A DNA stretch of 64,000 nt. Origin: Pseudomonas sp. GL-B-19 (GTDB lineage Bacteria > Pseudomonadota > Gammaproteobacteria > Pseudomonadales > Pseudomonadaceae). Shown here in pieces: positions 39,879 to 47,263 of this stretch (the stretch's first letter is position 1; each line of letters begins with the position of its first letter). The DNA lies in contig NZ_JAHBDK010000108.1 of assembly GCF_019956415.1 (NCBI RefSeq), forward strand, positions 1 through 64,000, given 5' to 3'. Under the pieces are notes generated by a model, which was not told the DNA's origin, made no database searches, and saw only the letters and a program-made list of their open reading frames with translations. Position numbers and translations under genes: made by a program.

Positions 39879-41276
39879 ATGCACGATCCCCACAGCGAAC
39901 GCATGAGTGGCAGTGAGACCCGCGCAGCAAGCGGTCTGGCCCTTGTGTTCGCCTTCCGTATGCTTGGCATGTTCATGGTGTTGCCGGTACTGGCGACCTA
40001 TGGGATGGATCTGGCAGGCGCAACACCGGCCCTCATCGGGCTGGCGATCGGCGCTTACGGCCTGACCCAGGCAATCTTCCAGATTCCTTTCGGCATCATT
40101 TCCGACCGTATTGGTCGTCGTCCGGTTATTTACCTGGGGCTGATCGTCTTCGCCCTGGGTAGCGTACTGGCGGCCAATGCCGATTCGATCTGGGGCGTTA
40201 TCGCCGGACGAATCCTGCAAGGCGCGGGGGCGATTTCTGCCGCCGTCATGGCGTTGTTGTCAGACCTGACTCGCGAACAGCATCGGACCAAAGCGATGGC
40301 CATGATCGGCATGACGATAGGCCTGTCGTTCGCTGTCGCCATGGTGGTAGGGCCGTTGCTGACCCGTGCCTTCGGCCTGTCCGGGCTGTTCCTCGCTACG
40401 GGCGGCATGGCGCTGTTCGGCATCGTGATTGTGATGTTCATGGTGCCGAAATCCACCGGACCATTGCAGCACCGCGAGTCTGGTGTCGCGCGCCAGGCGC
40501 TGATGCCGACGCTCAAGCATCCGGACCTGTTGCGTCTGGACCTGGGCATTTTTGTGTTGCACGCGATGTTGATGTCGAGCTTCGTTGCCTTGCCTTTGGC
40601 ACTGGTCGAAAAAGCCGGTCTGCCTAAAGAGCAGCACTGGTGGGTGTACCTGACCGCGCTGCTGATTTCTTTCTTCGCCATGATCCCGTTCATTATCTAC
40701 GGCGAGAAGAAACGCAAAATGAAACGAGTTTTATTGGGCGCAGTGCTGACGCTGATGCTCACTGAGCTATTCTTCTGGCAGTTCGGCGATAGCTTGCGGG
40801 CTCTGGTGATCGGGACTGTGGTGTTTTTCACCGCGTTCAATCTGCTGGAAGCTTCGTTGCCTTCGCTGATCAGCAAGGTTTCACCAGCAGGTGGCAAGGG
40901 CACGGCGATGGGGGTTTATTCCACCAGCCAGTTCCTCGGTTCGGCACTGGGCGGTATTCTCGGCGGCTGGATGTATCAGCATGGCGGTCTGTCGGTTGTG
41001 TTCCTTGGATGCGCCGGTCTGGCTGCCCTCTGGTTGGCCTTTGCTGTTACCATGCGTGAACCTCCCTACGTGACGAGTCTGCGCTTGCCGTTGTCGCCCG
41101 AGGCGATCCGCGAAGCGGGTCTGGTCGAGCGCCTGAAGGCTGTCGTAGGGGTAACAGATGCAGTGATCGTCGCAGACGAAGCGGCGATTTACATCAAATT
41201 GGACACCGAACTATTGGATCGCACCACCCTCGAGCGCCTGGTGAACAACCCGGCCGAGGCAGCGTGCGTAGCCTAG
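39879..41276 (+). CDS. YajR-like MFS transporter
   Basis: 465-aa inner-membrane transporter of the major facilitator superfamily with about 12 helices. Motif A is visible as FGIISDRIGRRPV at about residues 69-81. After helix 12 (about residue 385) there is a C-terminal soluble domain of about 75 aa (DAVIVADEAAIYIKLDTELL), as in E. coli YajR, whose extra domain has a ferredoxin-like fold. Substrate unknown; probably a proton-coupled efflux carrier. It lies between uvrA and ssb, as in other pseudomonads, and ends nine bases before ssb. Confidence 0.85.
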   Translation: MHDPHSERMSGSETRAASGLALVFAFRMLGMFMVLPVLATYGMDLAGATPALIGLAIGAYGLTQAIFQIPFGIISDRIGRRPVIYLGLIVFALGSVLAANADSIWGVIAGRILQGAGAISAAVMALLSDLTREQHRTKAMAMIGMTIGLSFAVAMVVGPLLTRAFGLSGLFLATGGMALFGIVIVMFMVPKSTGPLQHRESGVARQALMPTLKHPDLLRLDLGIFVLHAMLMSSFVALPLALVEKAGLPKEQHWWVYLTALLISFFAMIPFIIYGEKKRKMKRVLLGAVLTLMLTELFFWQFGDSLRALVIGTVVFFTAFNLLEASLPSLISKVSPAGGKGTAMGVYSTSQFLGSALGGILGGWMYQHGGLSVVFLGCAGLAALWLAFAVTMREPPYVTSLRLPLSPEAIREAGLVERLKAVVGVTDAVIVADEAAIYIKLDTELLDRTTLERLVNNPAEAACVA

Positions 41277-41285
41277 GAGAACGTT

Positions 41286-41810
41286 ATGGCCCGTGGGGTT
41301 AACAAAGTCATATTGGTCGGCACTTGCGGCCAGGATCCCGAAGTTCGCTACTTGCCTAACGGTAACGCCGTGACCAACCTGAGTCTGGCGACCAGCGAAC
41401 AATGGACCGACAAGCAAACCGGTCAGAAAGTCGAGAAGACCGAATGGCACCGTGTGTCGATGTTCGGCAAGGTTGCCGAAATCGCCGGCGAATACCTGCG
41501 TAAAGGCTCGCAGGTGTACATCGAAGGCAAGCTTCAGACCCGCGAGTGGGAAAAAGACGGTATCAAGCGTTACACCACTGAAATCGTGGTCGACATGCAA
41601 GGCACCATGCAACTGCTGGGCGGCCGTCCACAACAGGGCGACCAACAAGGCGGGGGCAATAACTACCAGCAATCCGCTCCGGCACCACGCCAACAGGCTC
41701 CGCGTCCGCAGCAGTCGACACCGCAGCAGTCGCGTCCGGCTCCACAGCAGCAGGCCGCTCCTCAGCCGGCTCCGGATTTCGACAGCTTTGATGACGATAT
41801 CCCGTTCTGA
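41286..41810 (+). CDS. ssb: Single-stranded DNA-binding protein
   Basis: Homotetrameric ssDNA-binding protein of replication and repair; 174 aa. OB fold at 1-110 (ARGVNKVILVGTCGQDPEVR, TEWHRVSMFGKVAEIA), then a Gln/Pro-rich linker (about 115-162), and the acidic tip FDSFDDDIPF that binds partner proteins. GGAG upstream of ATG 41286. uvrA and ssb are close here as in E. coli, with the MFS gene between. Confidence 0.98.
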   Translation: MARGVNKVILVGTCGQDPEVRYLPNGNAVTNLSLATSEQWTDKQTGQKVEKTEWHRVSMFGKVAEIAGEYLRKGSQVYIEGKLQTREWEKDGIKRYTTEIVVDMQGTMQLLGGRPQQGDQQGGGNNYQQSAPAPRQQAPRPQQSTPQQSRPAPQQQAAPQPAPDFDSFDDDIPF

Positions 41811-41827
41811 CCCTCATAAGAGAAGAG

Positions 41828-41923
41828 TGTAAGGTTTAGCCTCGAAACCCCCGATCGGTCCTCTTGACCGGTCGGGGGTTTTCTTTTGCGCACCATTTTG
41901 TAGGAGCCGGCTTGCTGGCGATC
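41828..41923 (+). repeat. 96-bp direct repeat, left copy
   Basis: Runs from TGTAAGGTTTAGCC to GCTTGCTGGCGATC and contains the ssb terminator and one arm of a Pseudomonas REP (from 41900). It matches 47091-47186 with two mismatches (G41853/A47116 and G41870/T47133 by my alignment). The two copies bracket the 5.2-kb island. At the left copy the REP is cut short; its second arm is missing. Confidence 0.93.
41845..41885 (+). terminator. Terminator of ssb
   Basis: Stem 41845-41860 with 41866-41881 (AAACCCCCGATCGGTC against GACCGGTCGGGGGTTT, one internal mismatch), loop CTCTT, then TTCTTTT. Duplicated with two base changes at about 47108-47148. Confidence 0.92.
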
Positions 41924-42240
41924 AAGGCCCTGTACGCCTGGCAGAGTTACTACTGCATTGATATCGAATCGCGCTTTTCGTGCTGCGAGCTGCTTCAAGC
42001 TCATGAAGTGCATTCTTTGCGCGATTTCATGCAGAAACTGTTGGTTGACGAGAATAACGGCAAGGTCGTTTCGATTTCCCTCCGAGGCAAAACGGTCAGC
42101 ACAAGCAACCAATATGCGCACATGTCAGTGATTGCCGATTACCTCGACTTCCTCGCGGGTCAGCTTCAAACGCCATCTACGCAGGGCAGTGAAAATATCA
42201 AGCGAATGGCTTATGCGCCAATAGTGGAATGGACGAGTGC
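41924..42240 (+). pseudogene. Truncated tyrosine-recombinase (integrase) remnant
   Basis: Begins exactly at the right edge of the left 96-bp repeat. The reading continues for about 105 codons: YCIDIESRFSCCELLQ, VHSLRDFMQKL, VSTSNQYAHMSVIADYLDF. The last segment resembles the SAM-like core-binding domain of phage-type integrases found in pseudomonads. No catalytic domain follows, and there is no convincing start. I take it as a leftover of the enzyme that mobilised the island; the family call is tentative. Confidence 0.45.
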
Positions 42241-42294
42241 CTCCCTGAAAACAAGCTATGCTTCCACCGTCAGCGCAGGGATGGAGGCGAACAG

Positions 42295-43110
42295 GTGAAC
42301 TTCCAAAATATCACCCTTACTTCGGAAACATGTACGGAACTCATTCGTAGTATCAGGACTGCCACCACCAGTAAGCCTAGAGGCTGGCGCGTTCGGGTGA
42401 TCCTATTGGCCTCCCAAGGCTGCTCGCGGGTTGAAATAGCCCAAGTGGCCGGGTTTTCACTACGTTCAGTAACACGATGGTGCAACAGTTTCCAAGAACA
42501 AAAATTGGCGGGCTTGATCGATAAACAGGAACGCTGGCATACGATGTTGTTACCATCGAATGCACTAAGTGGAGTGCTTGAGAAGGTAGTTCAAGCACGT
42601 GTCGGACAGCATTGCTGGAGTTGGCGAAGCACGGCGCGAGTCGCTGACATGTCACCGGCCAGCGTCCAGCATATATGGGCTGCCACCTACGTAAAACCCC
42701 ATCTGACACGTACCTTCAAACTGTCCAACGATACAATCCGTGAAGAAAAATTCTGGGATGTCATTGGGCTGTATTCCGATTCGCCGGATAAGACCTCGGT
42801 GATCTGTTGCGATGCAAGAATCCAGGTTCATGCCCTTGAGTGTACTCCGTTAGGACTAACTCTGAGCATCGATAATATCCGCACACAATCGCACGATTAT
42901 CTTCAGAGATGCTTGATCAGTTGCATCGAGCGCCAACACCGGTATCAAAAGTGGCTGGAGCGATGCAAATTTTTCCACATGCATTTCGCTCAAACGTCCA
43001 GTTCGCGGATGAGAGTGGAGCGTTTTTTTCGTGACATAATCCTGTATCTATGTACTGGCGGCGTCGACTCGATTCATAAACTTACGGGTAAGAATCCATG
43101 CAATTTATGA
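42295..43110 (+). pseudogene. IS630-family transposase, copy A, with internal deletions
   Basis: From GTG 42295 the protein resembles copy B (45.9-47.0 kb, other strand) along its length: RVILLASQGCSRVEIAQVAG (HTH), KPHLTRTFKLSND, CCDARIQ (first catalytic Asp) and VERFFRDI (catalytic Glu). Two in-frame losses stand out: about 13 codons after TQSHDY, and about 33 codons after WLE, removing the DNYATH segment with the second catalytic Asp. The reading then runs into the gtrA start and stops at 43110. No terminal inverted repeats seen. Dead. Confidence 0.85.
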
Positions 43111-43454
43111 GATATTTATTTGTAGGGATATTAAATACTTTTACACACTGGTTAGTCTTTTTTGTTTTTTATTTCTTACTCACGAGCAATCAAATTATTT
43201 GCAACGGCTCTGCTTTTTTTTGCAGTCGCAGTGAGTTTTTTATTAATTCCAAATGGACATTTAAAAAGGAAGCTACTGGGTGGAGATATTTTCTATATGC
43301 CGGATTCATGGGAGGAATAGCTACTAGCATTGGAGCCATATCCAACATAGTAAATCTGAATCCAGTATTCACACTAATGTTGTTTTCTGTCACAGGCTTG
43401 GCTGTTGGCTTTGTTTACTCAAGGTTTTTTGTATTCGGAGAGCAGACTCCATGA
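43098..43454 (+). CDS. gtrA: GtrA-family flippase
   Basis: Small (118 aa) polytopic protein thought to flip undecaprenyl-phosphate-glucose across the inner membrane. RYLFVGILNTFTHWLVFFV, GWRYFLYAGFMGG and GFVYSRFFVF match the phage-type GtrA. Residues about 41-50 read FFCSRSEFF, polar inside a helix; the +1 frame over this stretch reads FFAVAVSF, which fits the family. Changing T8 (43214-43221) to T7 and T6 (43236-43241) to T7 would restore it. It overlaps gtrB by four bases. AT-rich. Confidence 0.82.
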   Translation: MQFMRYLFVGILNTFTHWLVFFVFYFLLTSNQIICNGSAFFCSRSEFFINSKWTFKKEATGWRYFLYAGFMGGIATSIGAISNIVNLNPVFTLMLFSVTGLAVGFVYSRFFVFGEQTP

Positions 43455-44359
43455 AAATATCTTTAGTAGTTCCAATCTACAATGAACAAGAGGCGCTGCC
43501 TATTTTTTATGAATGTATAAGAGGGCGGAGTGACCTGAGCAATTATGATATTGAAATAGTTTTTGTTAACGATGGAAGCAGTGATGAAAGTGCAAATATT
43601 ATTTATGGCTTTATGAAAAATGACGCTCTGGTTAAGCTGGTAGAATTCACGAGGAATTTCGGCAAAGAACCTGCACTTTTTGCTGGGCTTGAGTGCTCAT
43701 CGGGAGAGGCCGTCATCCCAATTGATGTTGACTTACAAGACCCTATCGAAGTAGTGAGTCGACTGATTGAAAAATGGCTGGATGGTGCTAGTATTGTCTT
43801 GGCTAAACGTATTGATAGACATAGTGACTCCATGCTTAAAAGAAAAAGCGCTGAGTGGTTTTATAAGCTTCACAACAAAATAAGCCAGCTTAAGATAGAA
43901 GAAAACGTCGGGGATTTTCGATTGTTATCACGTCAGGTCGTTGATAACATTTTACTGCTACCCGAAAGAAACCTATTCATGAAAGATATATTATCATGGG
44001 TAGGCGGAAAAACTGAGGTCGTAGAATATTGTAGGCCTGAGCGTATCGCGGGAAAAAGCAAGTTTAACGGATGGAAATTGTGGAATCTAGCAGTAGAGGG
44101 GATCACTAGCTGCTCAACTGTCCCTTTGAGGGTTTGGACATACATAGGATTTGGCGTTGCCTTGGTTGCGTTTTTATATGCAGCATGGATGATCTTAGAT
44201 AAGATTTTTTTTGGAAATCAAGTTCCTGGATATCCTTCATTGATGACGGTAATATTATTTATAGGTGGAATCCAGTTGATTGGTATCGGTGTGTTAGGAG
44301 AGTATATCGGAAGAATATATATAGAGGTAAAAGGAAGGCCGAAATACATAAAAAAATAA
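43451..44359 (+). CDS. gtrB: GtrB-family bactoprenol glycosyltransferase
   Basis: Transfers glucose from UDP-glucose to undecaprenyl phosphate on the cytoplasmic face. GT2 fold: MKISLVVPIYNEQEALP, FVNDGSSDES, then DVDLQDP (metal-binding DXD region), and two C-terminal membrane helices (about 232-252 and 265-290), ending EVKGRPKYIKK. 302 aa, typical. ATGA overlap with gtrA. Base composition is clearly more AT-rich than the flanking chromosome, with frequent ATA, AGA and AAA codons, so it was acquired. Confidence 0.92.
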   Translation: MKISLVVPIYNEQEALPIFYECIRGRSDLSNYDIEIVFVNDGSSDESANIIYGFMKNDALVKLVEFTRNFGKEPALFAGLECSSGEAVIPIDVDLQDPIEVVSRLIEKWLDGASIVLAKRIDRHSDSMLKRKSAEWFYKLHNKISQLKIEENVGDFRLLSRQVVDNILLLPERNLFMKDILSWVGGKTEVVEYCRPERIAGKSKFNGWKLWNLAVEGITSCSTVPLRVWTYIGFGVALVAFLYAAWMILDKIFFGNQVPGYPSLMTVILFIGGIQLIGIGVLGEYIGRIYIEVKGRPKYIKK

Positions 44360-44539
44360 ATTTACAGTGCATAAAATCGAAGCCAGCAGGAGCGCACGCT
44401 GACACGCATGCAAGCAGTAAAGAGTCTAAGAGCTGGAGGTTCAGATGGATCAGGATGTGAGGTGATTCACGCAGTGATGACTAGACTGCTTTATGCGTCG
44501 ATCAGAAAATGCATGACATCTATAACATAGGGAACCCCG

Positions 44540-45778
44540 ATGAAAAATCAGCTAACCGCTGTTGCATACAAGGTAAGCCCCGAGCTAAGCAGAATAATAA
44601 TTCTTGCGTGCGTAGGGATCTTAGTGTTCATGGCTATTGATTTCCAATACCCATCCCTTTTCAGAACAGAAAAGGCTCTAACTGACTTCGATGCATTTTA
44701 TGTCTCAGGAAAAATGTTTTGGGATGGCACCCTCAACCAAGCCTACCATTATAAAGATTTTTTTGAAGCACAACAAAAACTCTATGGGACAAGCACCTTT
44801 ATGGTGTGGTCATACCCGCCACAATTTAATTTTATCACTGCGGCGCTAGCAGTGCTCCCGGCCGGATTGGCATACTTTACGTTTACCGGACTGACGTTTG
44901 CATCATACCTACTCACAATCAAGTCAATATCCTCAGAATATTTTGGTAGCGTTATTTTGGCAATTTTCCCCGCCATACTCTTAAATATAAGATCAGGTCA
45001 AAATGGTTTCCTTACAGGCACAATTGTCGGGTTGTTTTTTTTGGCCTTTATGAAGCGTAAAGCTGTAGCAGGACTGCCTCTAGGGCTGATGATTATAAAG
45101 CCACATCTCGCTGTTGGTATAACGGTCCTTGCTTTGATCAGTAAAAGATGGTCAGCCTTGGGAGTCGCACTCCTGACGGTCACACTGACCTTAATAGCGT
45201 CTATGATTATATTTGGGCCAAGTATATGGCTTGCGTTTGCTGAAGGAATGAAGGATACAAGCCGCCTCTTAGCACTTGGGGCTTTCCCATCATTCCGGAT
45301 GACATCGATTTACGCCACGATTCACGAATTCGGAGTTCCTTCTGCAATCGCATTGACCATACAGCTTTTAGCAGCAGTTATAGCGTGTTCGACAATAGCA
45401 ATATCTTATATCAAGCTAAAAAACCCAAGACATATAATTGGGATAACCGCTACAGCCTCGCTATACATAAGCCCTTACAGTTTCGACTACGACTTAACAC
45501 TACTAGGGATCTCTGCCGCAGCACTACTGCCATATATCGCAAGCCGAGCAAAACCAATCGAAATATTTGTATTGTTTTTTTTATCGTGGGCTGCCTGTGG
45601 GTCGGGGTTGGTGCAGTCTACACTGATAGGAAATAAATATACCAATATAGAAACCACCCATACTGATCCAGTCTATGCACTTTCCAGCATAGCACTCATC
45701 CTATTGACCATGCTCACCCTGCACATACTTTTAAGAGGGCGGTTGCAGGAGCTGAGTGCAACACGGCTATTGAATTGA
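44540..45778 (+). CDS. Polytopic glycosyltransferase, GT87/DUF2029-like (putative GtrC role)
   Basis: A 412-aa membrane protein with about 9-11 hydrophobic segments. After helix 1 comes a periplasmic acidic motif TDFDAFYVSGK (about 49-59), the place of the catalytic Asp in GT-C enzymes; SYPPQF and IKPHLA are typical of DUF2029/GT87. Third gene after gtrA-gtrB, 180 bases downstream. gtr cassettes carry a third, serotype-specific transferase that moves the sugar from lipid carrier to O-antigen; I infer that role. AT-rich like gtrAB. The gap 44360-44539 shows nothing I recognise. Confidence 0.7.
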   Translation: MKNQLTAVAYKVSPELSRIIILACVGILVFMAIDFQYPSLFRTEKALTDFDAFYVSGKMFWDGTLNQAYHYKDFFEAQQKLYGTSTFMVWSYPPQFNFITAALAVLPAGLAYFTFTGLTFASYLLTIKSISSEYFGSVILAIFPAILLNIRSGQNGFLTGTIVGLFFLAFMKRKAVAGLPLGLMIIKPHLAVGITVLALISKRWSALGVALLTVTLTLIASMIIFGPSIWLAFAEGMKDTSRLLALGAFPSFRMTSIYATIHEFGVPSAIALTIQLLAAVIACSTIAISYIKLKNPRHIIGITATASLYISPYSFDYDLTLLGISAAALLPYIASRAKPIEIFVLFFLSWAACGSGLVQSTLIGNKYTNIETTHTDPVYALSSIALILLTMLTLHILLRGRLQELSATRLLN

Positions 45779-45803
45779 AGCAGGAGTCTCATGTTGCAAA
45801 CCC

Positions 45804-45902
45804 ATGAGTCTGAGTGAATACCTCGACTGGACACACAGCCAGTTAAATCGCTTGCGTGGTCGGATGTTCAGCAAACTCTCAAACGTGTCTAACTCCTGCT
45901 AG
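45804..45902 (+). other. 32-codon ORF cut by the IS630 end
   Basis: ATG 45804 opens MSLSEYLDWTHSQLNRLRGR and runs to a TAG whose last bases are the CTAG of the IS630 left edge. The frame may be the start of a gene interrupted by the insertion. I do not recognise it. It lies between a 9-bp inverted pair AGCAGGAGT (45779-45787) and ACTCCTGCT (45892-45900). Confidence 0.25.
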
Positions 45903-47070
45903 TGTGCTGTTCTCGAAATAATCTACCCATTAGTGTGTGAGGCCATTGCTTCACGGGCGCGCTGAATTTTATTCAAGATATCTTCGCCTTTTGCGTTCCA
46001 GACATACCGGGTCGGTTGCGCATTTCGCAAGGCCAGGAACGTGGTAATAGAGGTCTCCAGCTCACGTACCGAACGGAAGCTGCCCTCACGTAAATACACC
46101 GTGATGTCCCGAAAAAACGTTCAACCATGTTCATCCACGAACTGGAAGTCGGGGTGAAATGCATGTGGAAGCGTTTGTGTGTTTCCAGCCACGCCTTCAC
46201 TTTCGGATGCTTGTGAGTGGCGTAGTTGTCGACGATCAAGTGCAATTGAAGGTACTTGGGCGTTTCTCGATTGATCTTCTTGAGAAACTCCAGCCATTCC
46301 TGGTGTCGATGTTGAGATTCAATCGAGCTGATCAAGCGCCCCTGAAGGTAGTCCAGCGCCGTGAACAGCGTAACGGTGCCATGGCGCACGTAATCGTGCG
46401 ACTGCGTGCGGATATGGCCGATCCCCAGCGGCAATCCGGGCTGGGTACGTTCAAGCGCTTGCACTTGGCTTTTTTCATCGCAGCAGAGCACCAAAGCCTT
46501 GTCCGGCGGGGCTAGGTAGAGACCGATAACCTCCCAAAACATCTCTTCGAAGTTTGGGTCATTGGACAGTTTGAAGGTACGGGTCAGGTGCGGTTTCAAG
46601 TCATTGGCAGCCCACAGCTTATACACGCTGGTGGCCGAAATCCCAGCCGCTCGGGCCATGCTTTGGCAGCTCTATCGAGGCTCACCGATGCGAGGTTGAG
46701 TCACTTGCTCAAGAACACGGCGCACCGCTTCAAGGGGCAGAAAAGGTTTACGACCCCGACCTGGCTTATCAAGCAAACCTTCCAGCCGTTGAGCCTGGAA
46801 GCGCTGACACCAGCACGTGATAACGGGGAGTGAGAAGCCGGTCAGCCGGGCAATCTCTACTCGCGTACAGCCTTGGGCCGCCAACAGAATCACTCGTGCG
46901 CGACGGCCGTCGCGCTGGCTGATGGTGGCCGAACGTACACGCCGGCTCAGCTGGCATGCTCTTCTGGACTGAGGACAATGTTGAGTGCGTTCACCTGCGC
47001 CTCTCCGAACGTTGGATGACACGGGAAGCGTAGCCAATATCGGAGAAATATTAATTCGAGAACAGCACAC
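45902..47070 (-). mobile_element. IS630-family insertion sequence, copy B
   Basis: Terminal inverted repeats are perfect over 19 bases counting the flanking CTAG: CTAGTGTGCTGTTCTCGAA at 45899-45917 and its reverse complement at 47055-47073. TA directly borders both ends, the target duplication of this family. About 1.17 kb with one transposase gene on the minus strand, now broken. Intact ends mean it could still be moved by a transposase supplied from elsewhere. Confidence 0.88.
45923..46994 (-). pseudogene. IS630-family transposase, copy B, three lesions
   Basis: Conceptual product of about 357 aa from GTG 46994. HTH segment RVILLAAQGCTRVEIARLTG, then KPHLTRTFKLSND, the DDE triad in CCDEKSQ, VDNYATHK and MVERFF. 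Lesions: one C missing in a C-run (46953-46954, CAT-GCC-AG instead of GCC-CAG); an in-frame TAG at 46674-46672 where Trp is expected; and a T-run of six (46112-46117) where copy A has seven, which shifts the last 60 codons. Corrected, it ends at TAG 45923. Confidence 0.85.
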
Positions 47071-47090
47071 TAGGATATGGCTTAGACTTT

Positions 47091-47186
47091 TGTAAGGTTT
47101 AGCCTCGAAACCCCCAATCGGTCCTCTTGACCTGTCGGGGGTTTTCTTTTGCGCACCATTTTGTAGGAGCCGGCTTGCTGGCGATC
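47091..47186 (+). repeat. 96-bp direct repeat, right copy
   Basis: Second copy of the ssb terminator plus REP arm (see 41828-41923), 18 bases after the IS630 end. Here the REP is complete and paired with an inverted arm at 47242-47263, so this is probably the original chromosomal junction and the left copy its duplicate, or the two are the recombinant ends of an insertion. Confidence 0.93.
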
Positions 47187-47263
47187 CAGGCGCTGCGGTT
47201 AACAAGGCAAATCGCGTTATCGTTGATCGTCGGAACGCCGCCCGCAGCAAGCCGGCTCCTACA
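47162..47263. repeat. REP pair
   Basis: TGTAGGAGCCGGCTTGCTGG at 47162-47181 and its inverted partner (GCAGCAAGCCGGCTCCTACA) at 47244-47263 form a long hairpin typical of Pseudomonas REP doublets. The inverted arm supplies the stop codon (TAG, 47261-47259) of the minus-strand osmC-ycaO gene. Confidence 0.88.
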
